Source: JBGPBY01 sp041481485 (GTDB taxonomy: Bacteria > Acidobacteriota > Terriglobia > 20CM-2-55-15). From it: 19,999 nucleotides of DNA. Shown here one piece after another: positions 1 to 8,144 of the stretch (positions within the stretch are counted from its first letter, which is position 1; each line of letters starts with the position of its first letter). Location of the stretch: NCBI GenBank assembly GCA_041481485.1, contig JBGPBY010000063.1, forward strand, positions 1 through 19,999. The letters are read 5' to 3'. The translations under genes and the position numbers were made by a program. The notes beneath the pieces were generated by a model. That model saw nothing but the letters and a program-made list of their open reading frames with translations, was not told the DNA's origin and did not search any database.

Positions 1-461
1 AAAAACTCTTACTCGATATGCGCTATGACGTCGAACAAGCCGGCGGTGCACTGAGTGAGGCAGCTGCACTATCGTTCCGCCGCCGCTACCGGGCGCATCT
101 GGCTCGTGCCGATCAAGAGTGCCCAGGGCCCGATCCTAACAGCAAGTCCGGCATTGGCAGAACCGCTCGCTCCAAGTCACGCAACCTGCTGGAACGTTTG
201 CGCGACTTTGAAGATGAAACGTTGCGTTTTCTAACCGATCCGCTCGTACCGTTTACGAACAATCAGAGCGAAAACGATCTTCGCATGACCAAACTGCAGC
301 AAAAAATATACGGATGCTTCCGATCATTTGACGGTGCACGAATAATTTGCCGTCTCCGCAGCTAAATCACCTTCAGACTCAAGCACGGACACAACGCCAC
401 CGATGCTCTGACGACTCTTTTTGCAGGTAATCTCCCTGATTTCATCACTGCTCTTCAGTAA
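1..461 (+). pseudogene. IS66-family transposase (TnpC), C-terminal part with in-frame stop
   Basis: This is the C-terminal catalytic end of an IS66-type DDE transposase; its N-terminus lies off the window. The reading frame is open from base 3 and shows the family's hallmark block: 'ARNLLERLRDFE'-like residues (here SRNLLERLRDFED), then FLTDPLVPFTNNQSENDLRM, which carries the catalytic glutamate of the NNQ-E-DLRM motif, then KLQQKIYGCFRS. A TAA at 363-365 replaces the tyrosine normally found in the 'RSY' motif. The same frame then continues with family-typical residues (KHGHNATDALTTLFAGN) to a natural TAA at 459-461. A single base change (TAC or TAT to TAA) is therefore the simplest explanation. 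The element is probably inactive unless the stop is a sequencing error. Confidence 0.85.
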
Positions 462-477
462 TGTTCTGAATGGTTAC
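1..477 (+). mobile_element. IS66-family insertion sequence, right end
   Basis: The IS66 transposase tail runs in from the left edge. Sixteen bases after its natural stop the sequence reads GAATGGTTAC (468-477). Its reverse complement begins GTAACC, which resembles the GTAA-starting terminal repeats of IS66 elements as I remember them. I place the right end at about 477, but the left end and the 8-bp target duplication are outside the window, so the boundary is tentative. Confidence 0.4.
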
Positions 478-486
478 GAAGCAATC

Positions 487-735
487 ATGTCTATGGAATC
501 TGTCTCGCTCTTCTTAAAGTCCACAAAGAGTGCTTTCTACTCTAACGTATTTAGATACATGACAGGGTGCGTGGCACTGGTTCGCCTGTGCGTTATTTTG
601 TTGCTTGCTTCCTTTGGCGGAATCATCTTCTTCAGAAAATGGATCTTCGCTGCTGCAAACAAATGGGGCCGTATTCTCCGCTGGTCCGCTTTTCCAGGAG
701 AATGGACGAGGTTGAATTCGATCACCTCGGAGTAG
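487..735 (+). CDS. hypothetical small membrane protein
   Basis: An 82-residue open frame begins at ATG 487, just past the presumed IS66 end. It has one clear hydrophobic segment (around VRLCVILLLASFGGIIFF) followed by a basic, aromatic-rich tail. I recognise no family. It lies 51 bases upstream of the frameshifted gene at 787 and is in the same frame, separated by TAG at 733-735. It could therefore be the surviving end of a gene cut by the IS66 insertion rather than an intact gene. The ribosome-binding site is weak. The lower-GC codon use resembles the gene downstream. This is a low-confidence call. Confidence 0.2.
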   Translation: MSMESVSLFLKSTKSAFYSNVFRYMTGCVALVRLCVILLLASFGGIIFFRKWIFAAANKWGRILRWSAFPGEWTRLNSITSE

Positions 736-786
736 TTTTATAACAAACATTGGATATCGACGGTCAGGAAATACTGGGGCCCGACG

Positions 787-1945
787 TTGTCAGAACTGAA
801 TGGATCGAGTAAATGGGAATGCGGACGCTTCTATCAGTCCGTTATCGGGGAGACTATTCAGCTTGCCCTCCGCGGTCTGAGTCAGATGTACCACTTTGAT
901 AGAAATGCCTTCTGTTACCGTACGGAACTGCGAGGTAATAAGCTCATTAAGGTTGGGATATCAAGAACGAACACGCTCATCACGTTGATCGGAATACGAA
1001 AAGCAGAGATCGCGGGACATCAACCACCGATAGAGATGGTTCCTGCATTGAAGACACTTCGTGCGACAGTTTCGCAGTTTGACAGAATAGGTGACGTCGG
1101 TCTGTATATGTGGTTGTGTTCCCTGTTTCCCGGCGAGACTAGTTCACTCGAGTGGCCCATAGTCGAGTTTGAAAAATTATTCAGGCGCTTTAAAGATGCG
1201 CGGGAACACCAGACAATGGCACTGGCATGGTTTCTGGCGGGAGTATCGGAGTCAGCCAAAGTTTCAAAGCAGCGTGGGTTGTTTGCGGATCTGGCAGCCG
1301 AGACCCATCTCTTATTGAAACAAAGTCAGGAGTCCTCCGGGCTTTTTCGACATGCTTCATCGCGCAATTCATTTTCCGGATGGGCACGAAGCCGCATAGC
1401 CAGTTTTGCAGATCAGATTTTTCCTATTTATGCATTGTCCCGCTTTTCTGCGGTTTTTGGAGTCGAGGCCGGACTCCAATCCGCGATTTCTTGTGCGGAA
1501 AGATTATGCGAGCTACAGGGGACCATGGGGCAGTGGTGGTGGCATTACGATGCATTGGGGGGGGCGAGTGATTGGACGGTATCCAGTGTATTCCGTCCAC
1601 CAGGATGGCATGGCCCCGATGGCTCTCTTCGCACTAAGCCATGCATCCGGCAGGAACTTTTCCGGTTCGATATTCAGGGGGCTCAATTGGATATACGGGC
1701 AGAATGAGTTAGGTGCGGATTTAAGGGATGCCGGATTTTCAATTATCTGGAGAAACGTTTATCAGCCCAAAGCCGAACGATATCTCGAAGAAGCCCGTAT
1801 GTTCTTTTCTTCCGGCGGAAAGGTGTCTCCGGCTAAAAGATTAAAAGTACTGTATGAATGCCATCCCTATCATCTTGGTTGGATCCTTTTTGCGTTTGCT
1901 GGCCGCGAATTGGAATGTGGAAGCTCCGGCGATGGTTCCGACTAG
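787..1945 (+). pseudogene. glycan-cluster protein of unknown function, frameshifted in a G run
   Basis: Two frames together encode one protein of about 385 residues. The first frame (from TTG 787) ends in GQWWWHYDALGG. The second frame supplies GRVIGRYPVYSVHQDGMAPM through to YECHPYHLGWILFAFAGREL and stops at TAG 1943-1945. The switch falls in a run of eight G at 1557-1564; removing one G joins the frames exactly. The WWWHYD, YPVYSVHQD and YECxPYHLGW signatures belong to an uncharacterised family that I recall beside polysaccharide glycosyltransferases. Its helical, Trp/His-rich pattern suggests an alpha/alpha-toroid fold (inference). The neighbouring minus-strand glycosyltransferases and epimerase fit a surface-glycan role. 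The extra G may be a real mutation, a phase-variable tract or a homopolymer sequencing error. The TTG start is uncertain, with no strong ribosome-binding site. Confidence 0.7.
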
Positions 1946-2943
1946 TTGACAGCCCGATGTCGGGCCATGATTTCGATGCGCTCCCAATTCGTCCTCATCC
2001 ATTGGATTGTCTCCCTAAGCCCTGATCCCAGTTGTACCGTCGGTTCATACCCTACAAGTTCCTTTGCGTGCTCGTAGGAACCCCTCCGCCGTTTTTGGCT
2101 GTCCCACTTTCGCTGAGACGTGTATTGGACTCCGGAGGTATTGCCAGTCATGTCATTTATCATTGCGGCTAAATCGCTGATTCTAGTTTCAATACCGGAA
2201 CAAAAATTCAACTCCTTTCCGATCGCAGAATGAGTAACTGCGCTCTCCACCAAGCCGTCAACGATGTCACCCACATAAGTAAAGTCTCGCGTTTCACTTC
2301 CCGTCCCAGTTATAGGAAGAGGCTGCTGCTTCAGGGCGAGATATATAAAGTTTGGGATTACACTTCGATATTTTCCCGGGGCATCCCCTGGTCCATAGGA
2401 GTTAAACAATCTGGCCTTCACGACACCGAGGCCATAGTGTTCTGAAAAAAATGTGCAGTACTGCTCGCCAAGCATTTTGGTAATCTGATAGGGGGACGTT
2501 AGATGGACTTGAGTCACTTCTTCGATCAAGCCCTCTGTCGAATCACTACAAATGGAGCTTGAGGTCGCATAAACAAAACGTTCAACCTGGAAACGTCGAG
2601 AAAACTCCAACATCCGGAGAGTCCCCATCCCGTTGACCATAAGATCCCTCTCCGGGTCGTCAATAGAGTTTTGGTTTGCGAAGAAAGCCGCCAGATGGAA
2701 CACAATGTACGGGCGGCAATTAAAAACTGAAAGCATCTGTGATTCATTGAGGATGTCCTCATTTATGAACTGGATTCTTTCACCGGTGGGAACATTCCAC
2801 ATTTCAGATGCGGACAGATCATCCACAGCCAAGACTCGGGCGCCCATTTGCTGGAGCCGCAGACAGAGATTTGACCCAATCGCTCCTGCTGCCCCAGTGA
2901 CAAGCACGGTCTTACCAGAGAATGTTGGGAAAAAGCTCTTCAT
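1942..2943 (-). CDS. NAD-dependent epimerase/dehydratase (extended SDR)
   Basis: This is a cytoplasmic nucleotide-sugar-modifying enzyme of the extended short-chain dehydrogenase family, such as a UDP-sugar 4-epimerase or a dehydratase. The 333-residue protein has the Rossmann NAD-binding motif GAAGAIG at residues 17-23 and an acidic pair (DD 41-42) where the ribose of NAD is bound. It also has the catalytic Ser region (ATSSS, about 126-130) and the Tyr/Lys pair YQITK (Y152, K156). Downstream are the family's RLFNSYGPG and RDFTYVGDIVDG blocks. The full length and all key residues suggest it is active; the exact sugar substrate cannot be read from the sequence. It is the last gene of the glycan operon, 10 bases after the WecG/TagA-type gene. 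Its TAG stop overlaps the stop of the convergent pseudogene within one CTAG. Confidence 0.9.
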   Translation of the reverse strand: MKSFFPTFSGKTVLVTGAAGAIGSNLCLRLQQMGARVLAVDDLSASEMWNVPTGERIQFINEDILNESQMLSVFNCRPYIVFHLAAFFANQNSIDDPERDLMVNGMGTLRMLEFSRRFQVERFVYATSSSICSDSTEGLIEEVTQVHLTSPYQITKMLGEQYCTFFSEHYGLGVVKARLFNSYGPGDAPGKYRSVIPNFIYLALKQQPLPITGTGSETRDFTYVGDIVDGLVESAVTHSAIGKELNFCSGIETRISDLAAMINDMTGNTSGVQYTSQRKWDSQKRRRGSYEHAKELVGYEPTVQLGSGLRETIQWMRTNWERIEIMARHRAVN

Positions 2944-2953
2944 GAAAACATCT

Positions 2954-3727
2954 CTAAAGAACAGTTCTGTCTCTCCGGCGACTTAATTCTTTAGCCATGA
3001 TGCCACCAAAGATCAGATTCGTCCTTAAGTAGCGCTTCCAGAAGCGCCTCGGTTCCTGGCTGAGTCTGTAGATCCACTCTAATCCGGCTTTGCGAATCCA
3101 TGCGGGCGGCAAATGTATGACACCCGCTAGAACGTCAATTGTTCCTCCAACCCCAATCTGCACCGGGGTATTCAACCGATCAAAGTTTCGTTGAACAAAT
3201 CGTTCCTTGATTGGAGTTGATATTCCGATTAATAGAATGTCCGGCATGCTGTGCGCAATTCTTTCTACAACAGAATCTTCCTCTTCTGCTGAGAAGTATC
3301 CGTGTGAAGCGCCCACAACATTGACGCCTGGATAGCGCTTGTTAATGACGGATACGGCTCGCCGAAGGTACTCCGCCTTCGATCCCAGGAGATAAATCCG
3401 GTATTTTCTGAAAGCAGCGACCTTTAGCAACTCAAGAGTGAAATATGAAGTAGGAACCGTTTCTCTAAAATGGATTCCGAGAATTCGGCCGGCATAGAAG
3501 ATTCCCATTCCATCTACAGTAAGCAATTCGCAGGATTCATAAAATGATTTCATGAATGAATCTTCGAGCGATTCCACATAGCAAGCTACATTGACACTGA
3601 ACATTTTGTGGGGGAGCCGGCTTTTAACGAAGCTATCTATTAGAGCAAGGCTTTCGGTCATGTTGACATCGTGAAAATGTACGCCAAGGAAGTCGATCTT
3701 CCGGGGAATGGTGACTTGATCGACCAT
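2954..3727 (-). CDS. WecG/TagA/CpsF family glycosyltransferase (GT26)
   Basis: This enzyme should transfer a sugar from a UDP-sugar onto an undecaprenyl-linked acceptor at the inner face of the membrane, an early step in polysaccharide or teichoic-acid-like polymer assembly. The 257-residue length is normal for the family. Visible signatures are TVDGMGI (residues 70-76, with the conserved Asp72), the YLLGSK segment, the GYFS motif, the 'DILLIGISTPIKERF' nucleotide-binding region, and the C-terminal GVGGTIDVLAG, RKAGLEWIYRLSQEPRR and WKRYL blocks. The C-terminal basic/aromatic tail is the part that docks on the membrane in TagA. The gene starts one base after the GT2 gene and ends 10 bases before the epimerase, so the three are almost certainly one transcript. 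The donor and acceptor sugars cannot be named. Confidence 0.92.
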   Translation of the reverse strand: MVDQVTIPRKIDFLGVHFHDVNMTESLALIDSFVKSRLPHKMFSVNVACYVESLEDSFMKSFYESCELLTVDGMGIFYAGRILGIHFRETVPTSYFTLELLKVAAFRKYRIYLLGSKAEYLRRAVSVINKRYPGVNVVGASHGYFSAEEEDSVVERIAHSMPDILLIGISTPIKERFVQRNFDRLNTPVQIGVGGTIDVLAGVIHLPPAWIRKAGLEWIYRLSQEPRRFWKRYLRTNLIFGGIMAKELSRRRDRTVL

Positions 3728-3728
3728 T

Positions 3729-4658
3729 CTAATTGTCCGTCTGACTCACACCGCTGCGGAAGGAAGCCCAGGCAGAAATCCGGCCGAAACAGCGATAAGA
3801 AAGACAACCTAGAAAAGAAAGGCTTTGTCGAGCAAGAACTATCACCAAGGGGAAGACGCCCCAGGCATGTGAAAGACAATTGTTCCACATCGAAAGGAGC
3901 ATCCCGAAGCGTTCCGGTGCCGTTGAACGAACGCTAACTCCAATGGTTCTTATAATGCCATAAGTCCTACCTTCAACATATCCAGTCCAAAGTCCCTTCC
4001 ATAAGTACCTCGGAACAGTAAGCCGAACATTGTGGGAAATGGTTGCAGAGTTAACGAACCGAGGCAATTCACCGCTACTAATTATATAACTGAGAAGGAG
4101 AGTATCCTGAGCTCGAAGAGCGCGAGCATCAAACACCTGACCACCGGGTGGTGTACTTCGACGTCGAATCGCCGCACCGGCGGTATTCAGGTAGCGAATG
4201 TGCCCGGTTGGTAGTAGTTTGTGCATTTGAATGGTGGATAAGTGAAGCTGCTCAGCCCTTCCAATGAGGTGGGAGTCTTCCCCAGTGAGGCATAACTGAA
4301 AGCAATTCGCGTCATGATGTTTGGCAATTTCCTGTGAAAGGTTGTAAAGGCAGTTCCTGTCCAGAATGCAATCGGCATCTGTGAAAAGAAATATTGATCC
4401 GATTGCTGCGCGTATGCCCGTGTTGCGGGCAGTCGACAAACCGCAGTGGTTCTGTCTGACAAAGCGTATCCTGTAGGGATACTGATGATATTTGATGGAA
4501 TCAGGCAGCGTAAGAAGGCTCCCGTCATCAACCACCACGACTTCAAAACCGGGGGACCCTTCCTGTAACGCAAAGCTCTTCAGACAGTCTTCTAGGGGAT
4601 CCCAATCGTTAAATACACAAATGATCGCGCTAATAAGATGGGGCTCGAATTCAGACAC
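3729..4658 (-). CDS. family 2 glycosyltransferase (GT-A fold), membrane-associated
   Basis: This is a GT2 inverting glycosyltransferase of 309 residues. It has the N-terminal strand SAIICVFND, the nucleotide-binding VVVDDGS (DDG at 44-46), the LSTARNTGI block (about 75-82) and the metal-binding DAD at 94-96 within LFTDADC. After the catalytic domain comes a hydrophobic stretch near the C-terminus (around GVFPLVIVLARQSLSFLGCL), so the protein is likely anchored in the cytoplasmic membrane. Translation starts at GTG 4658, chosen because GGAG lies seven bases upstream. It is the first gene of the glycan operon, preceded by a promoter-like sequence and followed after one base by the WecG/TagA-type gene. 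The substrate is unknown. Confidence 0.9.
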   Translation of the reverse strand: MSEFEPHLISAIICVFNDWDPLEDCLKSFALQEGSPGFEVVVVDDGSLLTLPDSIKYHQYPYRIRFVRQNHCGLSTARNTGIRAAIGSIFLFTDADCILDRNCLYNLSQEIAKHHDANCFQLCLTGEDSHLIGRAEQLHLSTIQMHKLLPTGHIRYLNTAGAAIRRRSTPPGGQVFDARALRAQDTLLLSYIISSGELPRFVNSATISHNVRLTVPRYLWKGLWTGYVEGRTYGIIRTIGVSVRSTAPERFGMLLSMWNNCLSHAWGVFPLVIVLARQSLSFLGCLSYRCFGRISAWASFRSGVSQTDN

Positions 4659-4671
4659 TCAAACGCTCCAG

Positions 4672-4699
4672 AATATAAAACAAAAGACTCTGCTCCCAA
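4672..4699 (-). promoter_or_regulatory. sigma70-like promoter of the glycan operon
   Basis: On the minus strand TTGGGA (4694-4699, 4 of 6 bases matching the -35 consensus) and TATATT (4672-4677, 5 of 6 matching -10) are separated by 16 bases. The -10 lies just upstream of the GGAG ribosome-binding site and GTG start of the GT2 gene. This implies a very short leader. Confidence 0.45.
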
Positions 4700-4873
4700 G
4701 GAACAGACGGCATTTAATCATTATTACCTGACCACGTAAACTTAAAGCAAAGGCCTGTCAACGGCTTCAATCAATTGTGCAGGACAAATCCGGAAAAATG
4801 CGGCCAAAAAGCGGCACCCGTGGCAATCTATGGCAACCAAAAAGGTGATTAGAAACGAACCGAGGTGATTGGA

Positions 4874-5080
4874 ATGATTGACCAGAAGAGAACGGGACTC
4901 CTGCTTCAGAAGGTTGCTGACGGTATCTGCTGGGTCATAGTCAGGACTGTCGCCGTAGCAGCAGCTGCCTTCTTTCTCTTTGTCACCGTCCACATAGTCG
5001 GCATCTTAGTACACGGCTACGAGATTGACGCCCGCCTTCGGCAGATTCACCAACAGCGGCACCCGCGAGGAAACGACTAG
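4874..5080 (+). CDS. small single-pass membrane protein, unknown function
   Basis: This is a 68-residue protein starting at ATG 4874. I prefer this over the in-frame GTG 4865 because GAGGTGAT, a near-perfect anti-Shine-Dalgarno match, sits just upstream of it. One transmembrane helix is clear (about residues 21-46, rich in Val, Ala and Phe: VAVAAAAFFLFVTVHIVGIL). It is preceded by a Lys/Arg-bearing start and followed by a charged tail (ARLRQIHQQRHPRGND). No family is recognised. It stands alone on the plus strand, divergent from the glycan operon. Its TAG stop overlaps the stop of a minus-strand small frame inside CTAG 5077-5080. The strong ribosome-binding site and coherent topology make it more likely real than random. 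Confidence 0.45.
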   Translation: MIDQKRTGLLLQKVADGICWVIVRTVAVAAAAFFLFVTVHIVGILVHGYEIDARLRQIHQQRHPRGND

Positions 5081-5208
5081 GGACGTGAGGGGGCCAACGT
5101 CATGCTGGGTTCGATTGTCAATCCGCCATCAGGCACCACAAGCGTTTTCTCATACACCACTGCAGCACACCTCGGGCACACCACAGGCGCTGGCAGGATG
5201 TAATCCAT
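5077..5208 (-). CDS. 43-residue protein with a CPRC motif
   Basis: A short minus-strand frame starts at ATG 5208 with AAGAAGGG just upstream as ribosome-binding site and ends at TAG 5077. It encodes MDYILPAPVVCPRCAAVVYE, then a Val/Pro/Leu-rich tail ending in APSRP. The CxxC knuckle followed by hydrophobic residues looks like one half of a zinc ribbon; a second Cys pair is absent, so zinc binding would need a dimer or partner. It lies 55 bases downstream of the secreted protein gene on the same strand, so the two could be cotranscribed. No family is recognised. It could instead be a chance open frame. Confidence 0.3.
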   Translation of the reverse strand: MDYILPAPVVCPRCAAVVYEKTLVVPDGGLTIEPSMTLAPSRP

Positions 5209-5263
5209 GTATCCCTTCTTGTCCGAGACGTCACGCAAGAGCTACTTTCTTCTGTTACGTGCA

Positions 5264-5875
5264 CTAAACCTGGCCCTTTCTGGCTCTTGTCACCGTCCAA
5301 TTTGACCCTTGCCGAACCAAGTCAACTTCCTGCACCCGGTTTGGACCTACAAGGTTGACCGTCACCGAATTACTGCTGTCTCTTCTAATAAGGAAACTAA
5401 TAGGCCAGCTTTTTTCAACCTGTCCAGGGCTGGTTCGAATAAATGTCTCAAGGGTGATGAGTTCATCATCGCTGAAACTGCCCATTATGGAGAACGGTCT
5501 GTGGTTATCTGCATCTCCTGTTATTGAATTGAAATCGCGGCCTGCCTCGACTACCCGGGCGTATTGTCCCAGCGTTTGTCCCCCCATCCAGGCAGTCTCA
5601 CCAGTCCGTCGAAGCACTCCAATTGTTCGACCGCGACGCACTTGAGCTGTCTCTGTTTCTGCAGGCAGATACATCAGAAGTGAGTTCGCACGACCGAGGA
5701 GGTCTTGAAGTAACCATGGCGTACCTTTTGCTCCACGGGCGGTGGCAAATTGTTCGAGTCCCATCACGTCTTGAGAAGGCAGCAGCCGTGCAAAATTGCC
5801 GATGCGAATCGGGGCGGAGGGAGCGGTTTGAAGAAGGACGACAAGGACAAAAAGCCAAGCCGTTTTATTGGCCAT
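5264..5875 (-). CDS. secreted protein of unknown function
   Basis: This 203-residue protein has a classical signal peptide: a basic start (MANKTAW), a hydrophobic core LFVLVVLLQ and a probable cleavage after TAPSA. The mature part has a short helical N-terminal region and a long middle with a Gly/Arg-rich stretch (RRGRTIGVLRRTGETAWMGG). A C-terminal segment of strand-like repeats (SVTVNLVGPNRVQEVDLVRQGSNWTV) could be a beta-sandwich or lipocalin-like sheet. I recognise no named family. The start ATG 5875 is supported by the signal peptide, although only a weak GAGAAG lies upstream. It is divergent from the DUF6152-type gene across about 264 bases of noncoding sequence. Confidence 0.65.
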   Translation of the reverse strand: MANKTAWLFVLVVLLQTAPSAPIRIGNFARLLPSQDVMGLEQFATARGAKGTPWLLQDLLGRANSLLMYLPAETETAQVRRGRTIGVLRRTGETAWMGGQTLGQYARVVEAGRDFNSITGDADNHRPFSIMGSFSDDELITLETFIRTSPGQVEKSWPISFLIRRDSSNSVTVNLVGPNRVQEVDLVRQGSNWTVTRARKGQV

Positions 5876-6139
5876 TGTGAGACTTCTCTTTGAGGATCAT
5901 ATAAGGGGATAACGTATGAGACCGTAGTTTTATTAGTGGGAGTGCAGGGCTCGCATGAGATCCGCGTTCAGAGATTTGCTTTTCACGATGGGAAGTCCAC
6001 GCACGCCATGTTTTCAAGGCAACGGTAAACTATGATCGCGCTTCGTGCCTAGCCCAAGATGGTAATGAACTTCACCGGTTTGACGGCCTTCCGACGAAGG
6101 AATACTATCTACCAGGCAAACCTGCTGAAGGAGGTCTCG

Positions 6140-6601
6140 ATGAACGTGCTGCGAATAGTTGTCTCCATTTTCGCTATGCTTGCAATCGCTGTGCCCATGG
6201 TCGCCCACCACTCGACCGCCGGGGCGTTCGACCCCAACGCAATGCCCGTCACGTTAGCCGGAATGATCACAAAGATAGAACTGCGGAATCCCCATTCCAA
6301 TTTCTATCTAGTTGTAACCGATCAGAAAACCGGCAAGACCGACAATTGGAAAATTGAGTACGGCGGCGGCTGGGCCTACTCTGTTCCTGCTGGTGCGGCC
6401 AATCCAAATCGGACCCTGCCCAATGGCGTTGTTTTGAGGCCCGGCTCGACGGAGCTACGGCAGACTGACGAGAGCGCGATGTTCGGGGTTCTGAAGCCGG
6501 GTGCGGTGGTTTCGGTGACCGGGCTTCGCGCAAGGGACGGAAGCTTCAGGTTGTCGTTTAAGACTCTACGGGACGATCAGGGCAAAATCATAATCGGCTG
6601 A
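6140..6601 (+). CDS. DUF6152-family secreted protein
   Basis: This is a 153-residue exported protein. ATG 6140 is chosen over an upstream in-frame start at 6059 because AAGGAGG lies five bases before it and the resulting N-terminus is a perfect signal peptide (MNVLRIVVSIFAMLAIAV, then PMVAHHS). The mature protein begins with HHS and continues with the family pattern: FDPNAMPVTLAGMITKIELR, NPHSNFYLVV, NWKIEYGGG, LKPGAVVSVTGLRARDG. I know this arrangement from DUF6152 proteins, small periplasmic beta-barrel-like proteins of unknown function common in Acidobacteriota and Proteobacteria. The HHS and NPHS histidines could bind a metal (inference). A weak hairpin (ACTTC-GAA-GAAGT followed by Ts, 6618-6633) might serve as its terminator. 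Confidence 0.75.
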   Translation: MNVLRIVVSIFAMLAIAVPMVAHHSTAGAFDPNAMPVTLAGMITKIELRNPHSNFYLVVTDQKTGKTDNWKIEYGGGWAYSVPAGAANPNRTLPNGVVLRPGSTELRQTDESAMFGVLKPGAVVSVTGLRARDGSFRLSFKTLRDDQGKIIIG

Positions 6602-6906
6602 GTTCCCATGTGACCGTACTTCGAAGAAGTTTTCCAGTTCCGGTTGAGTAGATCCCAGTCGTTTTCGAGGACCGATTGCCACTTTCCGGGATGCCGGTTA
6701 CGTCCACGTGATCCGCGTGTAAAGACCCAGATCAATCCTGATCAAGCATCGAAGTCGATGTCGTGAGAATTTCCGGCGCGCTTCGCATGATCGAAGACGA
6801 CAAAATTCAAGGACGCGACAACCATCCCCAGATTGCTGGGAGATTTTACGAAATCATAAATCTTCTTCGCCACATGGAAGATTCACGCTGGAAGTCTGGC
6901 ACTGAC
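6602..6906. other. intergenic region, nothing recognised
   Basis: About 305 bases lie between the convergent DUF6152-type gene and the interrupted secreted-protein gene. A plus-strand open frame from 6763 crosses it, but it has no family resemblance or ribosome-binding site and mostly mirrors the minus-strand gene. I see no repeat, RNA gene or clear promoter here. Confidence 0.5.
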
Positions 6907-7740
6907 TCAGTTTCGATTTGCCGGTTGATCGACTCGATGGTAGATGTAAGGTACAGGGGGAGATGCAGCAATGCTGCTGACCCCCTGAAAGACCGCATCC
7001 AAGCTCCATTGCCCTACCAGGGTTTTGCCGTCGTCGGACAACGTTCCCTTATAGCTGGATGAATTGAAACTGTTGGAGTCGACGAGAGCAATTCCGTTTT
7101 CGGTGGTGGAAACGACACGAATCTGAACAGTAGTCTCCGGTAAACCGGGACTTGAGCGGTCCAGCCAGGCCGTCATGTTTCCATCGTAAGACTGTCGAAT
7201 ATGGAGAATGCTGGGGAATGAAGCATTTGCCACGGCTGAATTCCCATCCCAATCTCCCACAAAAGGGCTCGGGCGAATCCCGTCCGCTTGATGGGGACGA
7301 TTCAAAACAACCGGTCCCGCTTTTTCGCAAAGCGACCATGTTCCAGTCCAGCGCTGAGTAACGCTGTCGAACGCAACATCCATTTCGAAGGGAGGAGAAT
7401 CATCAAGCCCGTTGAAATGAATGAGCAGATGTTTACCGTCGAAATCCGTCGACCCATTACGATCCGCATGTCCCGGCGAAAAATATCCGCCGCGCTGTTG
7501 TCCTCCCTGCCATTTATAGACACGGATTTGGATCCCCTGCGAGGTGATCTTCTGTGGATCATTTCATTCATTGTGGTACGTCGAGGCAGCAATAAAAATC
7601 CCGCGGACCCCCAGCGACCCGTTGCATTCCCATGGACCTTCAACGGCCTGCAACTCCTGGACCGGAATCTGCGCGAGAAGTGGACAAGCCAGAAGAGCAG
7701 CACAGAGAGTCACAACAAGAATTGATGAACGTATTTGCAT
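6907..7740 (-). pseudogene. secreted two-module protein interrupted by one in-frame TGA
   Basis: Reading from ATG 7740 gives a signal peptide (MQIRSSILVVTLCAALLA, then CPLLAQ) and a mature start QIPVQELQAVEGPWECNG. The frame continues to HNE and then meets TGA at 7564-7566 (codon 59). Without any shift, the same frame resumes with NDPQKITSQGIQIRVYKWQG and runs on to the stop at 6907, for 277 sense codons in all. The C-terminal half (about FVGDWDGNSAVANASFPSIL, then TLSDDGKTLVGQWSLD) resembles the 'G-W-G' lipocalin-like modules seen in acidobacterial exported proteins. The N-terminal EGPWECNG may begin a first, related module. Protein-like sequence on both sides of the TGA argues for a recent nonsense mutation or a sequencing error. 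Translation restart at internal ATG 7383 would lack a signal peptide. Confidence 0.65.
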
Positions 7741-8144
7741 TGCTTTTGAAAACGATCAAGTTCGTTTCCGTTATCCAACATCTCGTTCAACTGCGTTGCG
7801 GAATCTCGTGTCCGGGACTTGTGAATTGACGGGGGGGTCGGAAACGCGGCTATCGGAAGCGCAGGCCAGGTCCCGAAAAACGACATAATGTTAGTTGTAC
7901 CGTTCACTTGGCTGTGTGGTCGGCATTTCGGAATCTGAACGTCCCTGCGATTCGGTCCGCGGGCACTCTACGGGATGCCAGTTTATCAGGCATATCACTT
8001 TTTGATCGTGGCCGAATCGATGCCTATACGTTTCCCAAAGCAATTAACCTCATAAACTTCATCCAAGGACATTACAGATTGCCATCTGCTGACGGTCTTG
8101 TTTAAGCTGAGTCGGCAACCCGCAATCAAATTGGAGGTTGAACT
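7741..8144. other. divergent intergenic region
   Basis: About 400 bases separate the interrupted minus-strand gene from the plus-strand 525-residue protein. Open frames here (for example 7908-8105) show no ribosome-binding site and no protein-like pattern. The only functional site I can point to is GGAGG at 8133-8137, which serves the GTG start at 8145. Confidence 0.45.

Noticed and set aside
6763..7062. 99-codon plus-strand frame between the DUF6152-type gene and the secreted pseudogene
   Set aside because: No ribosome-binding site, no family resemblance, and half of it is antisense to the better-supported minus-strand gene.
7302..7703. 133-codon minus-strand frame overlapping the interrupted secreted protein
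   Set aside because: The alternative frame (from 7740) gives a signal peptide and continuous protein-like sequence on both sides of one TGA. This frame gives an Arg/Ser-rich product.
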